Positions 15,546 to 24,007 of a stretch of DNA of 64,000 bases are shown here, piece by piece. The position numbers and the translations under genes are program-made. Each line of letters opens with the position of its first letter. The first letter of the stretch is position 1. The stretch is from Acetoanaerobium sticklandii. GTDB taxonomy: Bacteria > Bacillota > Clostridia > Peptostreptococcales > Filifactoraceae. Below the pieces are notes generated by a model. It had not been told where the DNA came from and searched no databases. It saw only the letters and a program-made list of their open reading frames with translations. Location of the stretch: positions 1,658,001 through 1,722,000 of the forward strand of contig NC_014614.1 in the NCBI RefSeq assembly GCF_000196455.1. The letters run 5' to 3'.

Positions 15546-16727
15546 TTAACCTTCGTAAACTGAATTATCAACAAAAGAATTCTTCTTAGTTTCTTTTGAT
15601 TTTATTTGTGATTCTGGTGGATAAAGCTCATTTACTTTATCTTTATATTGCTTTTGAAAAGCCTTAAGCTCCTCAATATCACACTTATCAAACACTTTTT
15701 CCATCATTTCATAATTAAAGGACTCACCTTCTGCCATTTTCCCAAGTCTTGAACATTCTTTCTTTAGATCTTCAAGATATTGTTCTCCCATTTTTGCTTT
15801 AGTAGATAAATCAGATACCTCTTTTTTTAGTTCCTCATTTTTAGTAACTGCCTCCTCATAAGCACTGACTTCTTTTTGTAGCTCATCAACACTAATTACT
15901 ATTTCCTCAGATTTCTCATTTTGAGCTTTTTCAATTAAACCTTTTAAGTATTTCAATGATTTTTCTCCTCTCTTTTGCAAATTAGCAATAAAAATAGTCG
16001 ATTCTTTAGAATTCGACTTATTAACAGATTCAGATATTAATTTTTCTTTTTCTTCATCGACTTTTGATAAATCAAAGCCTTTTGTAACTCCTGCTGCAGG
16101 TTGAGCAGGTACTGCCACAAATGAAACTTCATAAGCATCTGAAGGGTCTCTCATTCTCAGCAGACATTCCACCTGTTTTCCTTGTATTGTATAATTTCTG
16201 CCCTTTATATGTGAGCAGTTTTCGATATCAAAATAGGAGTTCTTACATATAGAGCATTGAAAATCACTTACAGAGAATCCAGCCGAGACTTCCTTGTATA
16301 TCCCAGCTTCTATGTTGTCTATTAGCACATCATTTTTCTTAAGAGTATAAGCCCATCCTTTAAGCTGATAATATGCTTCTGCATCTGGATTAGTAGATAC
16401 TGTCTGAGTAGCTATTAATTCAGTTTTGTATATTCTAGAATGTTGTCCTCCAGCTTTCCAGTTGTGGTCTACAATCATTGTTTTGCCAAGAAATAAAGAT
16501 TTAAGCTTTTCTAAATCTTGAATCGAAAAGTATTCTTTATCTCTATCAATGTTATTGTCGCAAATGATAAGAGGATACACATATACATCATCTTCGATTA
16601 GCTCCTTCTTAGAATATTTATTAATAAGACTTAATTCTTCAGCATTAATTTCCGTTAAACTATCAAACTCAACTAATGATTTCATAAAAAGAGGTCTATC
16701 TAAGTCTTTTAAGTCCTTATACTTCAC
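15546..16727 (-). CDS. Prohead protease-scaffold protein, XkdF family, 393 aa
   Basis: GTG start seven bases behind AGGAGG. The N-terminal 230 residues match XkdF-type putative serine protease style (EDDVYVYPLIICDNNIDRDKEYF, KTMIVDHNWKAGGQHSRIYKTEL, EVSAGFSVSDFQCSICKNSYF with a Cys-rich CSICKNSYFDIENCSHIKG insert). The C-terminal third is a coiled coil (VDELQKEVSAYEEAVTKNEELKKEVSDL) that looks like scaffold. It would both guide and cleave the shell. The cysteine-rich insert may bind zinc. Confidence 0.82.
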   Translation of the reverse strand: MKYKDLKDLDRPLFMKSLVEFDSLTEINAEELSLINKYSKKELIEDDVYVYPLIICDNNIDRDKEYFSIQDLEKLKSLFLGKTMIVDHNWKAGGQHSRIYKTELIATQTVSTNPDAEAYYQLKGWAYTLKKNDVLIDNIEAGIYKEVSAGFSVSDFQCSICKNSYFDIENCSHIKGRNYTIQGKQVECLLRMRDPSDAYEVSFVAVPAQPAAGVTKGFDLSKVDEEKEKLISESVNKSNSKESTIFIANLQKRGEKSLKYLKGLIEKAQNEKSEEIVISVDELQKEVSAYEEAVTKNEELKKEVSDLSTKAKMGEQYLEDLKKECSRLGKMAEGESFNYEMMEKVFDKCDIEELKAFQKQYKDKVNELYPPESQIKSKETKKNSFVDNSVYEG

Positions 16728-16738
16728 ATTTCCACCTC

Positions 16739-18838
16739 CTATCCATTTTCTTTTAGGTATTGTCTTAGTGATCTAGGTTTTTTTCTACATCTGCAATTAG
16801 GATGAGTGTCATATACAACCTCAGGTCCTTCTCCTAGCTTGTACCATTTTTTATCAAGTGGCTTGCATATAGGTGCACATGCATCTGGAGCAGCACTCCA
16901 TTGTTCGTATGGAATATTCATGGTAGAATACTCAGCAAAATCTGCTTTGTCTAAAGCAATTGAACATTCAGAGCGAGCAAGTCTCTCCCAGTCCCATCTC
17001 TTGCCACCGAGTTCATTGTGAATAAGCCTAGCTATATCCATAGGGTTTTTACCCTCAGAAGCTCCTTCAATTAGTATCTCTCTAATATTTTCTCTAATTA
17101 TTTCTTTTCTTTCTTCCACTCTTTGAAGACCTTCGTACCTTATCATTTGAATATACGGATGCTCATAGTCATTTGCATGGTATGAAGATTTAGGAATCTC
17201 AATTTCTTCTAAATCTCTATCTTCTTGAGTGATTTCTTCGTTAGCTGTTTTATTTGCCCTTCTGCATCCATAGTTCCAGGCTTTCTTTAAATTCTTTTTA
17301 TATGCCCCATCTAGCTTTATTCCAGAAACTGATATAATAGCTTCAACTTTTTCCAATTCTTCAAAAACTTTATGTTTTTTATAGTTTTTTTCTGAATTTT
17401 TAACTATATCTACTATTTTTTTCTCAGTTTCCTCTAAAATATCACTAAAATCTTTAGACCATTTTAATTCTATTTGATATGCCTCAGGGTCTGGATTAGG
17501 GTCTGATAATAAATCTTTTGTAGTACATTCACAGCCCTCATAATGCCTTATTTCTTTTTTTTTAGAATAAGTAAGGCTTAATGGGTCGATTTCTACTGGA
17601 GCAGGAGGTTCTCCTACTGCATTATCATATCCTAGTTCATTAGCTACATCGTTTTGATTTATGATGTTTTGGTCTCTAAGAGTCAGAAGGTTATTTATTT
17701 TCTTCTCCTTAGCCTGCTCTTTCATAAGGTCAGCTCTGGCGATTTCTACCATGTCTTGAAGATTTACATCCTGCCAGTTAATCTCATAGGATATATTTAA
17801 CCCTTTAACTGTAAGCCAAGTATCTATAACTTTGTTTATTACAGGAGTTATGGTAGTTCTATAATGCTCTATCTCCGATGTTAGAAAGTCAGCTTGTTGC
17901 TGTGACATTCTTTCAGTAGAACTCCAGCTGATTCCTAGTAAAAATGGTGGTAATCCTGTTTTTGCTATAATCTGCTCAAGTAATTGTCTTACTGGAATTT
18001 CTGATTCAAGCACTGGAGCATCTGCCCCTATTACAGAAACCTTAAGATTGCCAACTCCAACAATATCAGCAGCTTTACCTTTTGATTTTAAATCCATTAC
18101 TTTGTTCCACTCAGTTTTAAGTAATGAGTGCATTTCTTCGACCACTTTAGAATCATCTAAATCCTTAGGTAAATCACATGTTACTGAAAACATTAGATTA
18201 CCGAATCTCTCCCAGTTAAGTTTGGTTGAATTAAATACTGTAAGAAGTATTCCAGTAACAAAAGGCATACTTCTTAATAGGCTTACACCATACGGACTAT
18301 CTTTTTCAGGAGATAATGGAGTATAAAGCATAAGATTTTGATAAGGAAGTTCAACAGGTTCTAATTCCATCTCTTGTTTTTGACATATTAAGTAATCAAG
18401 CCTATTATTCATCTGCTTTAGCTCAATAGTGTCAATATCTACTACCTGCAGTGCGTAAATATCTTCCTTGAACTTATCTAAAACAATTTCTCCAACGGAT
18501 GAGCCATTTTCTAGCAGCTGGTCGAAATAGTTATTTATAAAGGCATAAATACCTTTTTCAAAAGCCCCAACCTTTACATCCTTAAGAAACTCTTCAATAA
18601 GAGCTTTTCCTTGCTCATCTGTAGAATCAATGTCAAATTCACCTATAAGCCTAGTAAGTCTATTTATAGCAGTATCTATAACTGGAACTGCTTCTCTCAT
18701 AATCCTATAAAGCTCATACTCTGCATTCTTAGGTACATATGAATCGAGGATTTGAAAAGGGTGACTAAATGTAGTTCTAGTTTGAACTGTAACTGAACGA
18801 GTACTTGTTTCCTTTTTCTTTTTTCTGAAGAAATTCAT
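16739..18838 (-). CDS. Phage portal protein fused to SPP1 gp7/Mu F-like head morphogenesis domain, 699 aa
   Basis: The first about 430 residues are a portal (FRKKKKETSTRSV, VVDIDTIELKQMN, KTGLPPFLLGISWSSTERMSQQQADFLTSEIEHYRTTI; these are portal-core signatures). Residues about 550-699 carry the minor-head signature ARSECSIALDKADFA and DTHPNCRCRKKPR. In SPP1 and Mu these are two proteins, so this is a natural fusion. A short CECTTKD linker separates them. It probably sets the unique vertex and the injected minor protein together. Confidence 0.88.
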   Translation of the reverse strand: MNFFRKKKKETSTRSVTVQTRTTFSHPFQILDSYVPKNAEYELYRIMREAVPVIDTAINRLTRLIGEFDIDSTDEQGKALIEEFLKDVKVGAFEKGIYAFINNYFDQLLENGSSVGEIVLDKFKEDIYALQVVDIDTIELKQMNNRLDYLICQKQEMELEPVELPYQNLMLYTPLSPEKDSPYGVSLLRSMPFVTGILLTVFNSTKLNWERFGNLMFSVTCDLPKDLDDSKVVEEMHSLLKTEWNKVMDLKSKGKAADIVGVGNLKVSVIGADAPVLESEIPVRQLLEQIIAKTGLPPFLLGISWSSTERMSQQQADFLTSEIEHYRTTITPVINKVIDTWLTVKGLNISYEINWQDVNLQDMVEIARADLMKEQAKEKKINNLLTLRDQNIINQNDVANELGYDNAVGEPPAPVEIDPLSLTYSKKKEIRHYEGCECTTKDLLSDPNPDPEAYQIELKWSKDFSDILEETEKKIVDIVKNSEKNYKKHKVFEELEKVEAIISVSGIKLDGAYKKNLKKAWNYGCRRANKTANEEITQEDRDLEEIEIPKSSYHANDYEHPYIQMIRYEGLQRVEERKEIIRENIREILIEGASEGKNPMDIARLIHNELGGKRWDWERLARSECSIALDKADFAEYSTMNIPYEQWSAAPDACAPICKPLDKKWYKLGEGPEVVYDTHPNCRCRKKPRSLRQYLKENG

Positions 18839-18860
18839 TTTTCATAACACCCCCTTTCAT

Positions 18861-20150
18861 CTATCTATCAGTGCTAGAAACAAATAATTTAACCTTCTTC
18901 TTAAGGAATATTGGTCTTAATATTGTAAAAGCAAAATATCTGTCTGCATCCATGGCATGGTCATTTTCTTTTAGTGGTTTATCTTCTCCTTTTGCCGCTG
19001 CTTTAGGGTCCCATGAATATGAAGAAAACTCTCTAAAAGTTTCTTTACAGCAGTCATTGAATAGAAAAACACCCATCTTTAAAAGGGTGCCCACGCTTCT
19101 TATTCCATCTAATACATCATTCTTAGCCTTTATAACTCTGTGATTTCTTTTTCTAAGCTCAGCTATAAATGATGCTGCCGAAGGGTCAACAATTATACCT
19201 TCAACCTCATAACCTTCTATGAACTTCTCATAATCATCTGCAAACTCTGAGTCTGTCTTTTGCTTTCCTTCTTTTCTTCCAGAGTAATAGTATTCTTTAA
19301 CCTTGTACCATTTACCTAAATACTCACCATACATACCAAATGTAGTAGGATTCTGAGTACCATAGTCGCAAGATACATAAAACTTTGAGTAGGTTCTATC
19401 TTTTGATGGAACTATATGATCATCTTCTGTGAACATATCATATATGATTCCCTCGGCTAGTACCCATAGTCCAAGGATATACCTCTTAAAGAATACACCT
19501 GAATACATCTTTCTATATCTTTCCTTAATCTTCTCAGATAAAGAAAGATTGTCATCCATAGTAAAGTGTAGATAAAGAATGTTCTTATCTATAGCTTTGT
19601 CTATCCAATCGGTCTTGAACCAGTGAAAAGGTCCATTAGGGTTACAGTTGAACCACCACTTAGACCCATCAACCGAGCATCTACCAGTTGCCTGATTAAC
19701 GAAACTCTCAGGCATAAGTGCAACCTCATCGAAGAAACATCCAGCTAATGTAATACCCTGTACTAAATCCTGCGAGCGTTCATCTTTACCACCAAATATA
19801 TAAAAGAAATTAGTTATATTTTTTCTAGATACTATGAGCAAGTTGTCCGCTCTTTTATCCTGGACTTTATAACCTCTTGATTTAAGCATTAGCTTGAGCC
19901 AGAACAAAACATTTCGCCTGAAAGAGCCTATTGTCTTTCCACACATGCCAAAGTTTTGATTTTGAAACTCTGTCATTGCCCATATAACATATGAAAGTGA
20001 CATAGATAAAGTCTTACCGCTTCTTATAGCTCCATCTGCAATAATTCCATCCATATCTGACACAGGTGATTCTTTCATCCACCAAGTTAGTATTTTCTTT
20101 TGCTTTTTACTAAAAGGCATGAACTTAAAAGCTGCTTTTCTAGTCTTCAT
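18861..20150 (-). CDS. Phage terminase large subunit (PBSX/XtmB-like), 429 aa
   Basis: I chose ATG 20150; its upstream ATG lacks a proper site. The ATPase domain shows Walker A GAIRSGKT (about residue 46) and Walker B LAGCFFDEVALMP. The nuclease half has FYVSCDYGTQNPTTFGMYG and EGIIVDPSAASFIAELRKR. It pumps DNA into the prohead and cuts it. Length about 430 aa is normal. It overlaps the small subunit gene by 11 bp. Confidence 0.95.
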   Translation of the reverse strand: MKTRKAAFKFMPFSKKQKKILTWWMKESPVSDMDGIIADGAIRSGKTLSMSLSYVIWAMTEFQNQNFGMCGKTIGSFRRNVLFWLKLMLKSRGYKVQDKRADNLLIVSRKNITNFFYIFGGKDERSQDLVQGITLAGCFFDEVALMPESFVNQATGRCSVDGSKWWFNCNPNGPFHWFKTDWIDKAIDKNILYLHFTMDDNLSLSEKIKERYRKMYSGVFFKRYILGLWVLAEGIIYDMFTEDDHIVPSKDRTYSKFYVSCDYGTQNPTTFGMYGEYLGKWYKVKEYYYSGRKEGKQKTDSEFADDYEKFIEGYEVEGIIVDPSAASFIAELRKRNHRVIKAKNDVLDGIRSVGTLLKMGVFLFNDCCKETFREFSSYSWDPKAAAKGEDKPLKENDHAMDADRYFAFTILRPIFLKKKVKLFVSSTDR

Positions 20151-21021
20151 CGTCCCATACCTCATTTACTTCACCTTTAAGAGCTTCTAAGAATCCATCA
20201 TCTTCTAATTCTTCTTCACCCTCAAGTTTATTCTTTTCAAGTTGAAGCTTTTCTCTAGCAATATTAACTTTCTCGGTTTCAATTTCAAGTTTTCTTCTAA
20301 CTTCATCAGTAAGAAAATCAAGCCTATCAGATAACCACTCAAGAGCTTTCATCTTGTCTAAGAGCTTGATAGACACACCATCTTTTCCCTGTTTAACCTC
20401 AGAGAGTATAGTTCCATCTACTTCGTATGATTCTTTGAACTTTACAGTATTCACAATTTTAGTAAGCGGAACCATATCGCCATCAACTGAAACTTCTATC
20501 GGGCCAAAAGCTCCCATAACAGGAACCTCTTCTCTACCAAACTCTAGATAGTCTGTAATATCAGAAAAGGCTATATCCAAGTATTTCTGGAATATAGCCA
20601 TAGGTTCAAAGGAAAGACCATCTCTAATACTTTTTTTAAGTCGGTCTATTTCTTTTTTGATATGAGGTTTTTTCATAAGATTTGAAGCTGTAAACCTAGC
20701 TGTATCTTTACCATATCCAGCTTTTAAAGCTGCCTTAGTTTGATTCCAGTACTTAACATAGTAAAGGCAAAATAACTTTTGCTTATCTGTAAGGTTAGAA
20801 TCATCTTCTGACTCGACTTCAAGTTGTGGTTTTTCTACTTCTTTTTTAGGGTGCACCCTTTCGCTTTTTGTGTGCACCCCTGTTCTATTCCAATCGTGTC
20901 TTTTTTTCCAGCTTTTTACTGTATTAATTGAGACATTATATTTCTCTGCTATCTCTTTATATTTCATACCTAGCATATAATCATTTTCTGCTAGTTCTGC
21001 TGGGGCTCTTATATCTGCCAC
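20140..21021 (-). CDS. Phage terminase small subunit (XtmA-like), 293 aa
   Basis: The N-terminus has an HTH (LGMKYKEIAEKYNVSINTVKSWKKRHDWNR), and residues about 75-130 have the terminase_2 pattern (LTDKQKLFCLYYVKYWNQTKAALKAGYG, TASNLMKKPHIKKEID). The C-terminus is acidic and helical for binding the large subunit. It recognises pac/cos DNA by family knowledge. It begins the late operon; the terminator just upstream lies 30 bp before the start. Confidence 0.93.
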   Translation of the reverse strand: MADIRAPAELAENDYMLGMKYKEIAEKYNVSINTVKSWKKRHDWNRTGVHTKSERVHPKKEVEKPQLEVESEDDSNLTDKQKLFCLYYVKYWNQTKAALKAGYGKDTARFTASNLMKKPHIKKEIDRLKKSIRDGLSFEPMAIFQKYLDIAFSDITDYLEFGREEVPVMGAFGPIEVSVDGDMVPLTKIVNTVKFKESYEVDGTILSEVKQGKDGVSIKLLDKMKALEWLSDRLDFLTDEVRRKLEIETEKVNIAREKLQLEKNKLEGEEELEDDGFLEALKGEVNEVWDDED

Positions 21022-21047
21022 ATCACCACCTCATTAATTCAGAAATT

Positions 21048-21068
21048 AAAAAAGAACCCGAAGGTTCT
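21048..21068 (-). terminator. Terminator before the packaging genes
   Basis: Minus strand stem AGAACC-TTCG-GGTTCT followed by TTTTTT, between the 63-aa gene and the small terminase gene. No promoter is obvious between it and the terminase start. Confidence 0.8.
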
Positions 21069-21083
21069 TCTTTTAAATTATTA

Positions 21084-21275
21084 TTATATTATGTTTTCTA
21101 CATTGTCTTTTACTTCATTTAAAGTTTTAGTTATTTCATCTAAAAGCGATTTGTTATATTGTATATCCTTATCAAGCTTATCAATTTTTCTTTCAATATT
21201 CATATTATAAATATCATTCACAGTCCTTTGAATATTCTTTAATATTTCTAAACTTTCTCTCTCATATTCTGTCAT
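21084..21275 (-). CDS. Short coiled-coil phage protein, 63 aa
   Basis: ATG behind GGGGGAGATTTT. Most of the protein is a predicted heptad coiled coil (ILKNIQRTVNDIYNMNIERKIDKLDKDIQ and after). No family recognised. It stands alone between the late regulator and the terminase, followed by a terminator. Confidence 0.65.
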   Translation of the reverse strand: MTEYERESLEILKNIQRTVNDIYNMNIERKIDKLDKDIQYNKSLLDEITKTLNEVKDNVENII

Positions 21276-21416
21276 AAAATCTCCCCCTATTTATATAATT
21301 AGTATAATTATATCAAATAAGAAATATTTTACAATATTTGTTAAAATATAGAATCCCACTTACAATTATAACTCCTTATAATCTAAAAAAAGTATCATAT
21401 TTGTGTTGAAAATGTA

Positions 21417-21899
21417 TTATAAAAGTATTGTCTGAAGTCGTGGACAATCTTTATTTAATGCATTCAAACCGAAAAAACATAGTTTTATTTTGTGTACAGC
21501 TCTTTTTCTAAGTACATTCACCTGACTAGGTGACAGATTTACGGAGAAGCATATACAATCCCGGCTTTCATCCTTAAAGTATTTTAGATCTATAATCTTT
21601 CTTTGAATTTCAGAAAGCTCATCTAGAGAACGCTCTATCATATCTATTTTAGTTTTTAGCCTTAATATATCTCTTTTAATACTATCTATCCTTTCGATAT
21701 TTAAAACAGCCTTATCCTCAGTATTTTTTGATATAGAATATGTTTTACTTACATTTACTCTATCAAAATCTATTCCTTTAATATTATCGTGTTCAAAGTT
21801 CATAAGTTCTTGATTAAGTGTTATTAGATTTAACTTTAAGCACGGATATGAATATAATAGTTTTTCAGTTAATTCAAAGTAATCATGTTTTTCCATCAT
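21417..21899 (-). CDS. Late-gene transcriptional regulator, sigma-70 region-4-like (ArpU/RinA type), 160 aa
   Basis: The C-terminal part, SEIQRKIIDLKYFKDESRDC, then FSVNLSPSQVNVLRKRAVHKIKLCFFG, is a sigma region-4-like HTH. The N-terminal half is a long helix. This type sits just upstream of terminase genes in many Firmicutes phages and turns on the late operon. The 140-bp AT-rich gap that follows has TATAAT-like words but no clear -35, as expected for an activated promoter. Confidence 0.8.
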   Translation of the reverse strand: MMEKHDYFELTEKLLYSYPCLKLNLITLNQELMNFEHDNIKGIDFDRVNVSKTYSISKNTEDKAVLNIERIDSIKRDILRLKTKIDMIERSLDELSEIQRKIIDLKYFKDESRDCICFSVNLSPSQVNVLRKRAVHKIKLCFFGLNALNKDCPRLQTILL

Positions 21900-21914
21900 A
21901 TCTAGCCCTCCCTC

Positions 21915-21953
21915 AAAAAAGAAAAATCCCAGGAAGAATTACTTATCCTGGGA
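21915..21953 (-). terminator. Terminator after the Com-like gene
   Basis: Minus strand TCCCAGGA stem (11-nt loop) TCCTGGGA followed by TTTTTCTTTTTT. It overlaps the 3' end of the Com-like gene and comes just before the late regulator gene. Confidence 0.85.
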
Positions 21954-22109
21954 CTCTTGGTCCTCTACATTATTTATTTTTACTGTGTATGTTTGTTGAT
22001 GCTTGCACCTTGCACATTTAAGATTAATATCAAAATCTCCATGCTCAGTTTTTATACTTACTTTTCCTAATAGCTTGTTACAAGACTTACAGCGAATTTC
22101 CTGTGTCAT
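21939..22109 (-). CDS. Com-like zinc-finger protein, 56 aa
   Basis: ATG 22109 follows AGGAGGTTAT. The pattern QEIRCKSCNKLLGK, then LKCARCKHQQTYTV, is that of the Mu Com protein: two CxxC knuckles about 20 residues apart in a 50-60 residue protein. In Mu, Com activates translation of mom; here no mom is seen close by, but two DNA methylase genes lie upstream. A general late translational or transcriptional regulator role is possible. Confidence 0.85.
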   Translation of the reverse strand: MTQEIRCKSCNKLLGKVSIKTEHGDFDINLKCARCKHQQTYTVKINNVEDQESQDK

Positions 22110-22117
22110 ATAACCTC

Positions 22118-22591
22118 CTATAGTTCTCTAAAATCTATGTCTGGATACTTGTTTTTAAGTAATTTAACTTTAATAAGATAGTCCTTTGTCTTAAATCCCT
22201 TGGTATCTTCTAGCACCTTGTTTCCTGTCTTAACCTCTCTATACTCAAAGTCTCCAATATATTTTATAGCTCTTATCTTCTCACCCTTATACTCAAAACT
22301 TTCTTGAAGTACATATATAGGCTGTAGTACAAGGTTACTAATTTCTCCTACCTTCTCTAATAGCTTAAGCTCTCTGTATCTATTAGCTTCTTTCATGCTG
22401 TCAAAAGTTATTCCATCAATAAGTACTTTTTTATTACTATATTTGCTTTTTGTGTTATTTTGTTTATGGGGGATTGCTCCCCCGCCTTTTTTATTTTGAG
22501 TCTGCTTTACCGCTGCAACGGTTTTATTAGCAGGCTCTTTTTTTCTTTTTAGATAATCTTGATATTCTTCCATTGTCATTCTTATGGCCAA
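22118..22591 (-). CDS. DUF1064 phage protein (putative PD-(D/E)XK-like nuclease), 157 aa
   Basis: Core SKYSNKKVLIDGITFDSMKEANRYRELKLLEKVGEISNL, then YIGDFEYREVKTGNKVLEDTKGFKTKDY, is DUF1064. The Y(I/V)GDFEY...EDTKG.KT motif resembles a nuclease core with the ED-xK arrangement. TTG start behind GAGGGGTG; an in-frame ATG follows 12 bp later. Its start overlaps the end of the previous gene by 65 bp. Role in recombination or junction cleavage is inferred. Confidence 0.85.
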   Translation of the reverse strand: MAIRMTMEEYQDYLKRKKEPANKTVAAVKQTQNKKGGGAIPHKQNNTKSKYSNKKVLIDGITFDSMKEANRYRELKLLEKVGEISNLVLQPIYVLQESFEYKGEKIRAIKYIGDFEYREVKTGNKVLEDTKGFKTKDYLIKVKLLKNKYPDIDFREL

Positions 22592-22778
22592 TGTTTCTCA
22601 CCCCTCTAGTTTGCTTAAGTGCTAATTCTGCTAGTAACCTTCTAAGAGTAGTACTTTCCACTTTGCCCCAGCTGCCATCTTCTCTTTTTCTTTGTGCGAA
22701 GCAGTCTGGCTTTCCATTTTCTAAGATTGAAACCTTGCTGATTCTATATTCAAAACTCTTAGTCTTAACACTAATCAT
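22527..22778 (-). CDS. Hypothetical phage protein, 83 aa
   Basis: ATG 22778 lies seven bases behind AGGAGG. The protein (ISVKTKSFEYRISKVSILENGKPDCFAQRK) contains a short EDGSWGKVESTTLRRLL segment and a very basic tail (SRLSKKKKRAC). No family recognised. The tail overlaps the DUF1064 start, which suggests coupling. Confidence 0.65.
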   Translation of the reverse strand: MISVKTKSFEYRISKVSILENGKPDCFAQRKREDGSWGKVESTTLRRLLAELALKQTRGVRNIGHKNDNGRISRLSKKKKRAC

Positions 22779-22779
22779 T

Positions 22780-22932
22780 TCATTTCCTCCTAGCATGTTT
22801 GAATTTATGAGTGAACTTAGTGCACTTTGATTCTCTTGTATAGTGTTCTATCTCTCTTTCAATCATTCTTTTATTTAGCTTATTTAAGTACTGCATATGT
22901 GAAACTCTAGAAACAAATTCTTCTTTAGTCAT
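22780..22932 (-). CDS. Small hypothetical phage protein, 50 aa
   Basis: ATG 22932 behind AGAGGTGAATACAA overlaps the upstream stop by a few bases; the TGA stop lies just before the next ATG. The sequence is short, helical and basic (MTKEEFVSRVSHMQYLNKLN). No known domain. Coupling on both sides supports that it is real. Confidence 0.6.
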   Translation of the reverse strand: MTKEEFVSRVSHMQYLNKLNKRMIEREIEHYTRESKCTKFTHKFKHARRK

Positions 22933-23167
22933 TTGTATTCACCTCTGATTTACTGTCATACATAGCCTGAGCAGTTTCTCTTAGCTTAGTAATTCTTTTA
23001 TCACCAAATTTAAATTCTTTTCTTAGTGCAGCTTCGATAAGTTCCTCAGTCTCATCGACATGTTGCTGTACTAATGATTCAAGAAATATTTCAAACTGTC
23101 CTAAAGACATTTTGTTTATTTGCTTATACCAGTTTCTTGTTTTCTCTCTCTTCTGGGTTCTGTTCAT
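22925..23167 (-). CDS. Hypothetical phage protein, 80 aa
   Basis: Helical, charged; begins MNRTQKREKTRNWYKQINKM and carries SLGQFEIFLESLVQQHVDETEELIEAA. AGGAGGATATC precedes the ATG. It sits among early-middle genes between the dUTPase/MazG-like gene and DUF1064. No function can be assigned. Confidence 0.65.
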   Translation of the reverse strand: MNRTQKREKTRNWYKQINKMSLGQFEIFLESLVQQHVDETEELIEAALRKEFKFGDKRITKLRETAQAMYDSKSEVNTND

Positions 23168-23176
23168 GATATCCTC

Positions 23177-23530
23177 CTAGTATCCGTTTTCCTGTCTTCT
23201 GAGGTTTTCTTGAAACTTTTCTAGGTAAGCTGTTTCTAAGTCTGCTCCTGAATATCCTAATGTGTGAGTTATCGATAATAGAAAGTGAAGAACATCTGCT
23301 AACTCTTCCAAGGTATTACCGCCTACTTTTTTATTATTTTTCCAATATTTGTGTAAATCCTGCTCATTACACACTTCTGCAAGTTCTACTACAAGCCCAA
23401 GAAGTCTATGAGTTATAAAATCTTTATGATCTAAATAAAATCCTAGTTTATCCGAGTGATTACTGTTGTAATTCTTAATAACAACATCATCCAGGTATTT
23501 CTGTTTTACAACTAATTGATTAAGGTCCAT
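23177..23530 (-). CDS. dUTPase/MazG-like all-alpha nucleotide pyrophosphatase, 117 aa
   Basis: Two conserved metal-binding segments are present: LLGLVVELAEVCNEQ (ExxE-like) and NTLEELADVLHFLLSITHTLGY (ExxxD). This is the all-alpha NTP-PPase layout seen in dimeric dUTPases. It would hydrolyse dUTP or modified NTPs to clean the nucleotide pool for replication. The host also has a trimeric dUTPase at 60046-60480. The exact substrate cannot be told. Confidence 0.8.
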   Translation of the reverse strand: MDLNQLVVKQKYLDDVVIKNYNSNHSDKLGFYLDHKDFITHRLLGLVVELAEVCNEQDLHKYWKNNKKVGGNTLEELADVLHFLLSITHTLGYSGADLETAYLEKFQENLRRQENGY

Positions 23531-23546
23531 ATATTCTACTCCTTAT

Positions 23547-23963
23547 CTAAAAAGGTACATCAGCATCATCAAGAGCACGAAATCCATCTGAATCTAAACC
23601 CTCAGGTTCATATGTGTTATTTGTTTCAGGAGCCTTATTCTTATCTCCCCATTCTAGAAACTGTACATTTTCGGCAACTATCTCGGTAATGTATCTCTTT
23701 TCTCCTTCAGTAGTATCATAGCTCCTATTTTGTATAGAGCCTTTTACTGCTACCAGTCTTCCTTTAGCAAGATAGTTAGCACAGCTTTCAGCCTTTTTAC
23801 CCCACACCTGAATCTTAAAAAAATCAGTCTTTTTATTTCCATCACTGCCCTGGTATGAGCGGTCAACAGCTATATCAAAATTAGTAACAGCGTTGCCTGA
23901 TGAAGGAATGTATCTAAGCTCTGGGTCCCTCGTTAGCCTTCCTATAAGTATTACTATGTTCAT
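23547..23963 (-). CDS. ssb: Single-stranded DNA-binding protein (phage SSB), 138 aa
   Basis: OB-fold with the usual start NIVILIGRLTRDPELRYIPSSGNAVTNFDIAVDRSY, KTDFFKIQVWGKKAESCANYLAKGRLVAVKGSIQ, and the acidic tail ending DDADVPF, the partner-binding tip. AGGAGGTTTCT lies before ATG. It protects ssDNA and recruits replication and recombination proteins, and is encoded near RecT. Confidence 0.97.
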   Translation of the reverse strand: MNIVILIGRLTRDPELRYIPSSGNAVTNFDIAVDRSYQGSDGNKKTDFFKIQVWGKKAESCANYLAKGRLVAVKGSIQNRSYDTTEGEKRYITEIVAENVQFLEWGDKNKAPETNNTYEPEGLDSDGFRALDDADVPF

Positions 23964-24007
23964 AGAAACCTCCTCAATGTTAATTTTTGTTAATCAAATT
24001 AATTTAC

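Noticed and set aside
23177..23530. Calling it simply MazG
   Set aside because: The pattern also fits dimeric dUTPase; substrate cannot be told, so a broad name is used.
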